This document shows, one piece after another, positions 19,801-27,492 of a stretch of 64,000 bases of DNA. Every line of letters starts with the position of its first letter. The stretch's first letter is position 1. Origin of the DNA: Terriglobia bacterium (GTDB lineage: Bacteria; Acidobacteriota; Terriglobia; Bryobacterales; UBA6623). The position numbers and the translations under genes are program-made. The notes below the pieces were generated by a model. The model made no database searches and had not been told where the DNA came from. It worked only from the letters and a program-made list of their open reading frames with translations. The stretch lies in NCBI GenBank assembly GCA_009838515.1, contig VXRL01000065.1, positions 107,972 through 171,971 on the forward strand, written 5' to 3'.

Positions 19801-20929
19801 CTTCCATATGGCCGACGTTGCTCTTGACGCTCGAAATGCGCAAAGGAATGTCACGATCAACGCCGCCGAACGCCGTCCCAATGGCGTTGCCCTCGACCCT
19901 GTCACCGACGACAGTGCCGGTCGCATGAGCTTCGATATAGTCGAATTCTTGGGCTTCGCGGGCCGCCCGGGCGCAAGCCTGCCGCATGAGTGCCACCTGC
20001 GCGTGGCGCGTGGGTGCGGTGATGTACCGGCCCTGAGAGAGGCTGGCGGTGTCATCGGCGGCGCCAGCCGCATTGACGGCCGTTGCCTCCACTACGGCGA
20101 AAATGCGGTCGCCGTCTCGTTCGGCCGATTCCAGTGGCTTGATCGCAAACGTGAACGCGCCTTCGGAGCGCATGTAGCCGTTGGCTTCCGCGTCGAAGGA
20201 ATGGCACTTGGCGTCCGGGCTGATCACGCCCAACGCATTGAAGGAAGCGCTCAGCCTCGCTGTTCCGAGGTAGTTGACGGAGCCAACGACGGCCTGCTCG
20301 CAGTCGCCGCAGCGGAACGCGTTCATCGCTGCGTGCATGGCTGTCAGACTTGCCGAACAGGCCGTGCAGTAGGTGGTCGACGGTCCCATCAGATTGAAGT
20401 GATAGGAGATGCGGTTGGCCAGCATGGCTAGGCTGATGCTCGTCACATCGAACTGCGAAGCCCCTCGCATCGGCCGCCAGCTGGCCACTGGTGGAACCTG
20501 AGCGCCGACGAATATGCCGGTTCGACTGTTGCGCAATGAATGGAGATTCCAGCCCGAGCGTTCGAAGGTCTCCCAGGCACAGGTCAACAGCATCCTCATC
20601 TGGGGATCCACCAACACCGCCTCGTTTTGGGACAGGCCGAAGAGACTGCGATCGAACAGCTTTTCCGCGTCGTCGCGGATCAGCCCTTCATAGGGGCTGG
20701 CGAAGCGACCCGGGCCGGAAGACTCGCCGATGGGCCGGTAACCCCTGCCGTACCGGTCGGTGATCGGTTCTTGGACGATCTCGCGTTCGCTCAGTAGACG
20801 CCAGAACTCGTCGTCGGTACGGATCCCCCCGGGCATGCGGTAGCTGTAACCCACGATGGCCACGGGCATTTGGGGCGCAGGTCCATTCTCCGCCGCAACG
20901 TCCTTTCCGGTTTGGGCTGCAACCTCCAT
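13829..20929 (-). CDS. swfA: Monomodular type I PKS/FAS, KS-AT-DH-ER-KR-ACP (SwfA-like)
   Basis: 2366 residues, one fully reducing module. The KS (~20-455) has Cys191 in TYCTACSASL, His335 (EAHATGT) and His374 (SNVGH). The AT (~550-850) has GHSSGE with Ser643, and IAFHS instead of YASH, which favours malonyl-CoA. The DH (~930-1210) has ADHRVHHAAIMP, where the usual Gly of HxxxGxxxxP is His, and LLDGGLQ. A structural linker follows, then an ER (LIHSAMGGVGQAAIALAKH), a KR (LVTGALGGFG, LFSSTSSALG, NYSAANGYLDG) and an ACP with Ser2269 in FGLTSLSVAEL (Thr where Asp is usual). No methyltransferase or thioesterase domain is evident, so release must come in trans, fitting the reductase gene downstream. 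This matches SwfA-type enzymes of sponge symbionts in architecture and neighbours. Confidence 0.88.
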   Translation of the reverse strand: MEVAAQTGKDVAAENGPAPQMPVAIVGYSYRMPGGIRTDDEFWRLLSEREIVQEPITDRYGRGYRPIGESSGPGRFASPYEGLIRDDAEKLFDRSLFGLSQNEAVLVDPQMRMLLTCAWETFERSGWNLHSLRNSRTGIFVGAQVPPVASWRPMRGASQFDVTSISLAMLANRISYHFNLMGPSTTYCTACSASLTAMHAAMNAFRCGDCEQAVVGSVNYLGTARLSASFNALGVISPDAKCHSFDAEANGYMRSEGAFTFAIKPLESAERDGDRIFAVVEATAVNAAGAADDTASLSQGRYITAPTRHAQVALMRQACARAAREAQEFDYIEAHATGTVVGDRVEGNAIGTAFGGVDRDIPLRISSVKSNVGHMEAAAFHCALLKVILMMQHRTFAPTSKNFLVPNPEIDFDRGPMQVQTSCEPFPDRPVVVGINSFGFGGANGHCVVREYRPSQPLSRSVPLAPEAGFMIPLSARTSEALARSAELLRGTLSEQDVDLYTLAGNLGRRRTHFAARTSFAAMNREGLAAALDAFVRDPAPVATVEEGHRRLAMVFSGQGTQWVGCGRELYKAEPTFRRAIDGVEEHWRNHSDISLREACFSAPQEQLNEVRLAQPVIFMIQCALVELLKTWGVYPDCVVGHSSGEVAAAYASGALSLAEATRLVFHRATLQQRTAGSGRLLAIGLDRTGVQELLHSLDVSFQFGADGNRGQTAVEIACENAPANTVICGTEAALRPVMEELDRHRLQNVLLPGNIAFHSTAMESIRDATLAALSFLDDCGSDPDVPFVSSVTGEVTTRLDSAYWWSNIRQPVRFAAAMETVQREYRPDAVLEIAPHCSLQPTIAQCLEGDVRVPVCLQTLVRDSDACLDFQQTLGSLFRAGVALDFDAQYPRPEPIAHLLPGHPRVEQATIEPMVDNEMFVRQGEYSHGPLVGHKVPCDHMLFEARLSEKDFPWLADHRVHHAAIMPAAGYIELILEALGGAPAYFEVLEFLQPCPVPKLAVRLQTALYRAASVPDEFTFTVSSRAYDVDASSELHCRGKVRLVGDDHAVGVAGRLADIDKAHFESSSLADDQNFYERLEAVLSETFQYGPFFRTIRRVQVDTISRAYLFDVEMDEGLWTTGRDEGYVSCPPLLDGGLQIFLYHLLTAADLFAIPQRAEGMTFLRRPTGPRITCHVTRPRDDWMNANERGQYSVRRGERSGGSISFYDTETGDLVAHIGEYTYFTSNPRWNDLPNSKHRIVWQPKFIPGGPALIDRLPDEEIAPAALIAALQGSREGEFQSCHVVELAGGREPDRTALKSCVDDLSKVNSSGEYWLVTDSEDAARHCYDAFHQHDAALRFTSVDPSAPLDPEDGLLRRAAAEIVLLHGDASLGPERWELARRLAVAGGLALALHDEESVIEPGTGWRTMRAGRRATLLQAPHDFADTADAMELPGPRWVLGERGSWASEWASLLDQPGSVHLIPHQDSTGASLQALHEWPDATDLRAVDFFCGTDPGDPTGKDLAAGFIAFVQALTSHRIEQAKRRCRLTVVTRRAAHTVEDARGSVLWGAVRSMALEVGDDAKIDFRLVDLGDPSDLETLAWLARCDLRERELAVRKKRLWAPRMVSLKERYLPVPTAGECAYRLVPDNAGQVAGLQMKTYEPAAPGPEDVQVDVTAAALNFRDVMVTLGLLPALAYERSALGQQIGMEASGIVRRVGSNVRHCRVGDEVAFVAGGCIANRVTVDQSLVFAKPDGLSMEEAASTLSVYVTAYYSLIHTARLMKGQRVLIHSAMGGVGQAAIALAKHVGAEIYATAGSESKRERLLALGVRAAFDSHSFDWHDGLMAATAGEGVDVVLNSLAGRHIELCLQALRPGGCHCEIGKVDIYADNELGLRVFRKNLRFAAIDIDRLLLDNPLLARELSQACLDLIAKGSLSPLPVTAFRYADYAKAIRQMAAGQHQGKLVLMAPPDSDNPGFPIADVRPLFDPDATYLVTGALGGFGLRLLPYLVASGARHLTLMDRHPERNRDADWIRRTSALAYMDEQVEFDIVAGDVAVEDDVRRCVAQVQRPLKGVFHLAGVLDDHLLDDLSAESVARVFAPKALGALHLHRATRDHSLDYFVLFSSTSSALGNPGQINYSAANGYLDGLAASRRRQGLPCLAYNMAAVADAGMAARSLPVLRMMRAAGLPPVSSDFATANLDYALRALSDQDHLICALFERPLWTVDFADYMRIGRLMRNRDAFEAGPAGEWTVETVVAQIAAKVAELCGHDESGAEEPLSSFGLTSLSVAELGTFIQTEFNYRVSALELMTTASALSLAQGIVHGEDEVAEDPDDTSVEPVGEVSAAAPSCARRTPSIFASPPESHFPNFDDAGTTESAAHQP

Positions 20930-21604
20930 GCGTCAGTTCCCCGTACGCACTCAGCGGCTCCGCCGGTGAAATCCGAGGCAGTTCGTGCTTTGCGAACCAT
21001 GCTCTTGGCAGCTCTGACGCTCCGGCCGGGACCGGCCGGCTAGCGGGCGATAATGACAATACTGCATATAAACCCTATTGCACCAGTCTCGTATTCAACG
21101 TTACCGGTAACTACGAAGTCAGGAATACGATCAGATCTTTCTGTCGATCCAGTCGAGAGCTTAACGATATTAACATAGGTCTAGGTTCGCGAGAAATGCT
21201 TTGGCAACGCTCAGAACGTAGCGCAAATGCTCCTAGCTCGAATAGTTCAGTGCGCCGCGAGGTCGCGTTTTCCTGATGTTCCTCAGCGGGTTCGAATCCC
21301 AGACGGTAACTGTCGCTTTCGCTTGGCAGCAGCCGGCGCGAGCTATGCAGGTAGCGACATGGACCGAGGCACCAAGGCGTCAGAGGGCTGCAACGAGAGG
21401 TGCAGAGACGGCGCGGACCGGATCGTTTGCGAACGCCGCGCAGGACTCAGGACGGGCAATGCGGAAGCCAGCCCTGCCACTGCGCTCCGGAGACGCTTCA
21501 CTAGCGCTTCGAACCCACGTCAGATTGGCGCAGCTGACGAACCTGAGGCGCGGACGATCAAGACCGCGTTCTGATGTATTCTACTTCAAACCGAGGAATT
21601 CCAA
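20930..21604. other. Divergent intergenic region between swfA-like operon and RND efflux operon
   Basis: 675 bases with no convincing gene. An AT-rich core at about 21050-21200, unlike the GC-rich surroundings, is the likely promoter region for the minus-strand operon and perhaps a regulator site, but I cannot assign -35/-10 boxes with confidence. An ORF at 21227-21574 has composition typical of chance. Just upstream of the plus-strand adaptor gene, GAGGAATT (about 21590) is a good ribosome site. Confidence 0.4.
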
Positions 21605-22771
21605 ATGCTCGAAGAATCTCCTAACTCCAGCGATGGGTCCGGCCAGCGTTCATGGCGCGGCTATGCCCAGGCGGCGTTCGTTCTTGGCGCGATCGCTTTG
21701 GCGCTTTACCTCGCCCGCGCACCAAGCCGCATCGATCGGGGCGCGATCGCTGACGTGTCAGCGGACAGTGCCGGACCGACGGTCACGGTGATTCGCCCGG
21801 ATTCTACCGAGCAATCGCTGAGCGTGGAACTGACCGGTTCAGTGACGCTTGAAGAGAAGGCGTCGGTAGTGTCCGAGGTCGTCGGTCGCGTGGTCTGGGT
21901 TTCGCCGAAGTTCAGCAGCGGCGGCTCGTTCGCTGCGGACGAGACCTTCATCCGGATCGACCCCACCAAGCTTGAATTGCAGGTCGAGGTGGCAACCATG
22001 GCCGTTCGGGAAGCGGAGGCCCGAGTGTGGGCTGAAAAGGCTCGCGGCGAGGAGGGCGCGAGGAAATTCACTCTCGAGAATCCGGGGATGGAGGCGTCAG
22101 AGTGGGTGCGTCGCCTGCCCAAGATCGCCGAAGCGGAGGCGGAACTTGAGAAGGCGCGAGCCGTCCTGAAGCTAGCGGAGCTGCGCCTTCAGGACACGAA
22201 CATCTCCTTGCCGTACGACGGCCGCGTGATGAGTTCGGACGTCGAGGTGGGTGAACTGGTCGGCCCGGTCGATCTTGCCGGGCGAACGGCCCTGGGTGTT
22301 GTGTACAGGCCGGCGGCGCTGCAAGTGAACGTGCCGATCGAGCCACGGGATCTAGGCTATTTGTCCCCCGTGGTCGGCCGAATCGCTCGGGTCTCCGGAG
22401 AGATGGGATCTTGGAGAGCGAGAGTTGCGCGGGTCTCGTCGGTGGTCGCGCCCGGGACGCGGCTGGCGACAATATTCCTGAAGTTCTCCGCCAACGCGCG
22501 GCCAAGCTCTCTGCCGGTGCCGGGGGCATTCGTCGAGGTCGCCATCGACGGACCCAGATTTCGGGACGTTTACGTGCTTCCGGAATCGGTCTTGCAGGAC
22601 CGTGGCAGGGTCTGGGTTGTGAAGGGAGGCGCGCTGAGATCGTTCGAGCCGGAATCTCTCGGGAGGACGCCCGAAGGCTGGGTGGTCCGGTCATTTGATG
22701 CGGGCGGAGGCGTGGTTTCCGGCACCGTGCCGGGAGCTCGCGATGGGCTGCCGGTCGCGGTGGCGGAGTAA
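21605..22771 (+). CDS. RND efflux periplasmic adaptor (membrane fusion protein), copy 1
   Basis: 388 residues of the HlyD/AcrA adaptor type that bridges an inner-membrane RND pump to an outer-membrane channel. One N-terminal membrane anchor (AAFVLGAIALALYLARAPS) precedes the first barrel-sandwich half (TGSVTLEEKASVVSEVVGRV). An alpha-hairpin (KLELQVEVATMAVREAEARV) leads to LRLQDTNISLPYDGRVMSS (second half) and the beta-barrel (LQVNVPIEPRDL). The pump gene starts 12 bases downstream, so the two form an operon. A close paralogue lies at 29606-30772. The substrate is unknown; export of the neighbouring operon's product is only a positional guess. Confidence 0.88.
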   Translation: MLEESPNSSDGSGQRSWRGYAQAAFVLGAIALALYLARAPSRIDRGAIADVSADSAGPTVTVIRPDSTEQSLSVELTGSVTLEEKASVVSEVVGRVVWVSPKFSSGGSFAADETFIRIDPTKLELQVEVATMAVREAEARVWAEKARGEEGARKFTLENPGMEASEWVRRLPKIAEAEAELEKARAVLKLAELRLQDTNISLPYDGRVMSSDVEVGELVGPVDLAGRTALGVVYRPAALQVNVPIEPRDLGYLSPVVGRIARVSGEMGSWRARVARVSSVVAPGTRLATIFLKFSANARPSSLPVPGAFVEVAIDGPRFRDVYVLPESVLQDRGRVWVVKGGALRSFEPESLGRTPEGWVVRSFDAGGGVVSGTVPGARDGLPVAVAE

Positions 22772-22783
22772 GGGGGCGCTTCC

Positions 22784-25700
22784 ATGGGCACCAGCGAATC
22801 CCAAGGCGCCGAGCGATCGGAACAGGCCACGAACAACGGGCTGATTGCCTACTTTGCAGGAAATCCCGTCGCCGCCAACCTGTTGATGCTGGTCGGCATC
22901 GTCGGCGGGCTTGCTACTGGCCTGCAGCTCGCTGTACAGAACTATCCCGACATCGATCTGCGATCGATTCGAGTGGCCGTGCGAGCGCCGGGCTTCTCTG
23001 CCCAGGAGGTGGAGCAGGACATCAACCGCCGCGTCGAGCAGAGCGTGATCGGTCTGCCTGGCGTCGAGCGGGTGGTGGCCACGGCAACCGAGGACATCGG
23101 CCGGATCGATGTCGAGGTGGCCACCTTTGCGGATTCTGGGACGGTCCTGCGAGACGTCCAGAACGCCGTGGACAGCATCGAGAACTTCCCCCCATTGAAC
23201 GCGGAGAAGCCGGAAGTAAAGCTTCATCGCCTGGATATCGAAGTCATGACCCTAGCAGTCTCCTCGTCGCTGGTCGGCGAGGACAAGCTGAGACTCGCGG
23301 CCGAGCACGTACGCAGCGAGTTGCTGGAACTGCCCTCAATCTCCCAAGTGAGGCTACTGGGCACGCGTGATCGGGAGATCTCGATCGAACTCAGCGAGGA
23401 AGAGCTGCGCCGCAACGGCCTTTCCATCGCCCAGGTGGCCAACGCCGTCCAGCGGGTCTCCCTGAACCTCACGTTCGGGGAACTGCGCACGGAATCCGGC
23501 GGAGTGGTGCTGCACACGGTCGGCAAGCGCGGCATCGGCGAGGAGTTCAAGAGCATCCCGCTCCTGACTCGCCTTGACGGCAGCATCGTCACGCTCGGCG
23601 ACGTGGCGAGAATCCGCGACGCCTTCGTCGACGAGGACGTGGTCTCTCGAGTCAACGGCATCCCCGCGGTGCTGGTTCGCGTGGAAGCCACGGAACGGCA
23701 GTCTGTAGTCCGCATGGCCGACGACATCCGAAGCTGGCTCTCGGCCTACGAGCCGCTCGGAGATGTGTCGGTCAGGGTCTGGAACGACCCAGCGGAGCCG
23801 GCCCTCGCCAGGCTGTCGGGGATTCTGCGGAACGCCGTGATTGGCGCGGTGCTAGTCCTCGTGCTGCTCGTGCTGGTGTTCGATCTTCGTGCCGCAGTGT
23901 GGATAACCCTGGGCATCCCGTTTTCTTTCATTGCCACCCTGATGTTCTTCGAGCCGGCAAGTCTGACGTTGAACCTAGGGACGATGATCGCTTTCTTCCT
24001 GATGATCGGTCTCGTTGTGGACGATGCCCTGGTGGTCGGGGAGAGCATCGCTGCGGAACGCGAGAGCGGCAAGGGCGCGCTGGAGGCGGCGGTGGCCGGC
24101 GTCAGGGCGGTAGCGAGTCCAATTACCATCGGCGCCTGCACGACGATCCTCGCGTTCCTGCCGTTCCTCTTCGTGACGCCGGCCGGCTATCAGCTGGTGA
24201 ACGCCTTCCCTTACGTTGCGTTCTTCGTGCTGTCGGTTTCGCTGATCGAGGCTTTCCTCATCCTGCCGGCCCATCTGTCCCACGAGGGGCGCTGGAGCCA
24301 TTGGCCGCTGAGCGCACTGCAGGCCCGCGTGGGCGCCTTGATCGACGAAGTCCGGGAGCGAACCGTGATGCCCGCGGTGTCGTGGTCCGTCCGGCACATC
24401 GGCTTGGTGCTGGCCCTCGGCACCGGGCTGGTGCTGTTCTCACTCGCGCTGGTGCGCACCGAAGCGGTTCGCGTCATCTTGCTGGACGAGCAGATGAATG
24501 CACCGGACTACGTGCAAGCGGAGTTGCAGTTGCCGTTCGGCACGCCGTTCGCGACCACCCTCGCCACTGCAGAGGATATGGCCGATGCCGCCCACGCGAT
24601 CAACGAGCAGCTGCCCGGGGAGACGGTCCGCGGGGTTAGCATCCTCGCCGGCTACCTCGTGTCCTCTCGCGCTACCGGGCACGATCTCGGCGGCAGCCAT
24701 CTGAGCACCGTTAGAGTCCACCTTAACGACCGGCCGGTCCGCGTCGTGTCTCCCGCCGAAGTCGAACGGGCATGGCGCGAGAACGTCGGCGATGTTTCGC
24801 ACGTGGAAAAGATCGAGTACCAAACCACGCGCGTACAGGTCAGGCCAACCGTCGCGTACGCCTTGGAGCACGAGGACCCGGAGATCCTGTCGGAGGCCGC
24901 TTCCGAGATGACGGCATTCCTGGCGACCATTCCCGGAGTCTTTCAGATCTCCGACAGCCTCGCCCCGGGCAAGCGGCACCTGCAGATTGAACTGACACCC
25001 GCCGGCGTGGCGGCGGGCCTGACTCCGGCCGCGATCGGCATGCAGCTACGCGCCAATTTTCATGGTGTGGAAGCGCAGCGGATCCAGCGCGGCCATGAAG
25101 AAATCAAGGTCATGGTGCGGTATCCGCGCGAGCGACGGCGGGACCTGCAGGAACTGGCCACTCAGCGCGTCCGCCGTGCGGGTGGTGGTGAAGTGCCACT
25201 GTCGACGGTGGCGACGCTAACGGAGCAGCGAGAACAGGCGACCTTGACTCGCATCGACGGCGAGCGTGCTGGTTTGGTGAGCGCCCGCGCGGACGCTGCG
25301 ATCATCACTCCGATTCAGGCGCGACGGGTAGTCGACCAAGAGTTCCTTGCCGGACTGCTGGATAGGTTTCCCGGGCTGCAGGTCAAGGTCGAGGGCGGTG
25401 TTCGGGACGAGCGGGAGATGGTGCAGACGATGGCCGCGCTGGTGCCCGTCGTGCTGGTCGCGATGTATGCGTTGATGGCGGCCTTCCTGCGGAGCTACTG
25501 GAAGCCCCTAGTTGCCGTTGCGGGCTTTCCGATATCTTTCGCTGGCGCGATTCTGGGGCACTGGTTGCTTGGATGGGACCTCACTGCGATGTCGCTGTTC
25601 GGCATAATCGCGGTCTTTGGGGTCGTGGTCAACGATGCCTTGGTGCTGCTGGACCGGTACAACACGATTCGCCAGAAGTACCCGATGATGCCGGCTATCG

Positions 25701-25921
25701 CCGCTGCCTCGGCGGCGACCCGCGACCGCTTCCGCGCCGTCTTCCTGACGAGCGCCACGACGCTGGTCGGGCTGTCTCCCTTGCTCTACGAACGCAGCGA
25801 CGACCTGATATTCCTCGTGCCGTTCGTAGTCAGCATGATGGGCGGCGTGGTGCTGTCCGGTGCGTTCATTCTCTTTATTCTCCCGACCTTGGTGATGACT
25901 ACTGAGGGCCGTAGTGATTGA
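22784..25921 (+). CDS. RND efflux pump permease, copy 1
   Basis: 1045 residues, the usual length of HAE/HME-type RND permeases, with two repeats of six transmembrane helices plus large periplasmic domains. Helix 1 begins LIAYFAGNPVAANLLMLV. Helix 4 carries the proton-relay acidic pair in MIGLVVDDALVVGESI, and helix 10 has FGVVVNDALVLLDRYN. The porter-domain segment DINRRVEQSVIGLPGVERV is also typical. A strong ribosome site (AAGGGGG) precedes the ATG. It follows its adaptor with a 12-base gap. No outer-membrane TolC-type gene is adjacent, so a channel elsewhere must be shared. Substrate is unknown. Confidence 0.9.
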   Translation: MGTSESQGAERSEQATNNGLIAYFAGNPVAANLLMLVGIVGGLATGLQLAVQNYPDIDLRSIRVAVRAPGFSAQEVEQDINRRVEQSVIGLPGVERVVATATEDIGRIDVEVATFADSGTVLRDVQNAVDSIENFPPLNAEKPEVKLHRLDIEVMTLAVSSSLVGEDKLRLAAEHVRSELLELPSISQVRLLGTRDREISIELSEEELRRNGLSIAQVANAVQRVSLNLTFGELRTESGGVVLHTVGKRGIGEEFKSIPLLTRLDGSIVTLGDVARIRDAFVDEDVVSRVNGIPAVLVRVEATERQSVVRMADDIRSWLSAYEPLGDVSVRVWNDPAEPALARLSGILRNAVIGAVLVLVLLVLVFDLRAAVWITLGIPFSFIATLMFFEPASLTLNLGTMIAFFLMIGLVVDDALVVGESIAAERESGKGALEAAVAGVRAVASPITIGACTTILAFLPFLFVTPAGYQLVNAFPYVAFFVLSVSLIEAFLILPAHLSHEGRWSHWPLSALQARVGALIDEVRERTVMPAVSWSVRHIGLVLALGTGLVLFSLALVRTEAVRVILLDEQMNAPDYVQAELQLPFGTPFATTLATAEDMADAAHAINEQLPGETVRGVSILAGYLVSSRATGHDLGGSHLSTVRVHLNDRPVRVVSPAEVERAWRENVGDVSHVEKIEYQTTRVQVRPTVAYALEHEDPEILSEAASEMTAFLATIPGVFQISDSLAPGKRHLQIELTPAGVAAGLTPAAIGMQLRANFHGVEAQRIQRGHEEIKVMVRYPRERRRDLQELATQRVRRAGGGEVPLSTVATLTEQREQATLTRIDGERAGLVSARADAAIITPIQARRVVDQEFLAGLLDRFPGLQVKVEGGVRDEREMVQTMAALVPVVLVAMYALMAAFLRSYWKPLVAVAGFPISFAGAILGHWLLGWDLTAMSLFGIIAVFGVVVNDALVLLDRYNTIRQKYPMMPAIAAASAATRDRFRAVFLTSATTLVGLSPLLYERSDDLIFLVPFVVSMMGGVVLSGAFILFILPTLVMTTEGRSD

Positions 25922-26112
25922 GTGTGCGAATGGCATCTGGCTAGCACGGACGATCAGAATCCGCGGGCTGCGGCGAAGGGGTCCTTGATCGCGGGAGACA
26001 CGAAGCACGTCGCGGATCCAAGGCGCGTGCCGCGTGCGGTGTCGCGCGATCTGCGCCGCCGAGAAGGCTTCCGGCATTCCGCTCTGTCAAGGAGGGCAAT
26101 GCCGAACAGGCG

Positions 26113-27450
26113 CTAGCGACTCGTCGATGGCTGGTCCGTGGCGCTTGCTTCGACTTCTTGCAACCAATCGCGGGCCTGTTGCAGCATCGTCGCCGTCCGC
26201 TCTGGCTCCCGTTCGGCGAGATTGGTCTGTTCCGCCAAGTCAGCGGCGAGATCGAACAGCTTCGGCTGTTCGTCGCCGTCTTCGCCGGTCACCAGCTTCC
26301 AGTTGCCATCGCGCATGGCCAGACCGTCCATGAAGCTCCAGAACACCGGGCCGCGCTCAACGCTCGATCCATGCAGGGCTTGGACCATGCTGACGCCGTC
26401 AAGCGGTCGATCGGGATTCGCCTCGATGCCGGCGAGTTCGGCAACGGTTGGCCAGATGTCCATCGTGGCGGCCAGCTGGTCGGTTTGGCTGCCGGCTCGG
26501 ATCGCGCCGGGCCGCCATGCGATGGCCGGCACACGGTGCCCGCCCTCCCAGACCGAGGCCTTGTGACCGCGTAACGCACCGTTGCTGCCATCGGGGGTCG
26601 CGCCGTTGTCGGAGAAGAACAGCACGAGCGTGCGCTCGGCGATGCCTAGGCGGCTGAGAGTGTCGAGAACCGCGCCGACGCCGCGATCCATCTCGGCGAC
26701 CATCTCGTAGTACTTCTGCCTGAGCTGCTCGTCAGAGAGATCTTGGCGACCCGAGAATCCGCCCGCCGTGCGGAATCCGGCCGGGTCGTCGTCGGGTCCT
26801 TGGTAGGGGAAGTGCGGCGCCTCGTGCGCGAGATACAGGCAGAACGGCTCGCCTCGGCGCTCCTCGATGAAGCGCACGGCGTGCCGGTTAATGAGCGTCG
26901 TTACATAACCTCGCTCATCCGACTGCTCTGCGCCGTGCCACCAGTCGAAGCGGCCAGCGCCATCGACGTGAGAGAAAAAATCGACGTTGCCGCTGACATA
27001 GCCCTTGAATTCGGCGAATCCGTGGCGCATCGGATTGTATTGCGGGTAGTACCCGAGGTGCCATTTGCCGAAGAGTGCTGTGGCGTAGCCCGCCTCTTGG
27101 AGGGCTTCGGCGAACGTCCATTCGACATCCTGCAGTCCGTCGACGTGGGTGGGCAGGTGCTCGGGCGCGAAGATCACCACAGGCACCCCGGCGCGTTGCT
27201 GGTACCGGCCCGTCAGCAGCGCGGCGCGCGTCGGACTGCAGACGGCTCCGTTGGAGTGGAAGTCTGTGAACTTGAGACCCTCGGAAGCCATGCGATCGAG
27301 GTTGGGCGTGTCGATCCAGCCGCCGTAAGTGGACAGGTCGCCATAGCCGAGGTCATCGGCCATGATGACGACAAAGTTCAGGGGCTGCACCTCGTCGACC
27401 GCGGCCGTACAGCCGGCCAGCAGCAGCGCAGCAGCTAGCAAGAATCGCAT
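26113..27450 (-). CDS. Arylsulfatase (sulfatase family), probable lipoprotein
   Basis: 445 residues. The N-terminus ends in a lipobox (LLLAGC), so it is probably anchored in the cell envelope. Sulfatase motifs: VVIMADDLGYGDLSTYGG (metal-binding Asp pair) and CSPTRAALLTGRYQQR, where Cys is converted to formylglycine in the C-x-P-x-R signature. GKWHLGYYPQYNP and FFSDNGATPDGSNGALRG follow. It would hydrolyse sulfate esters of carbohydrates or aryl substrates. The gene is on the opposite strand to the flanking efflux genes and lies 42 bases after the FG-GAP protein, possibly co-transcribed with it. The exact substrate cannot be inferred. Confidence 0.9.
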   Translation of the reverse strand: MRFLLAAALLLAGCTAAVDEVQPLNFVVIMADDLGYGDLSTYGGWIDTPNLDRMASEGLKFTDFHSNGAVCSPTRAALLTGRYQQRAGVPVVIFAPEHLPTHVDGLQDVEWTFAEALQEAGYATALFGKWHLGYYPQYNPMRHGFAEFKGYVSGNVDFFSHVDGAGRFDWWHGAEQSDERGYVTTLINRHAVRFIEERRGEPFCLYLAHEAPHFPYQGPDDDPAGFRTAGGFSGRQDLSDEQLRQKYYEMVAEMDRGVGAVLDTLSRLGIAERTLVLFFSDNGATPDGSNGALRGHKASVWEGGHRVPAIAWRPGAIRAGSQTDQLAATMDIWPTVAELAGIEANPDRPLDGVSMVQALHGSSVERGPVFWSFMDGLAMRDGNWKLVTGEDGDEQPKLFDLAADLAEQTNLAEREPERTATMLQQARDWLQEVEASATDQPSTSR

Positions 27451-27492
27451 TTCGCCACTAGACTACGCTAGTCGCGCGGACTTCGGCCTCGG

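Noticed and set aside
21277..21312. tRNA-like T-arm sequence (GGGTTCGAATCCC)
   Set aside because: No matching acceptor stem, anticodon arm or D-arm could be built around it; the T stem pairs at only three positions.
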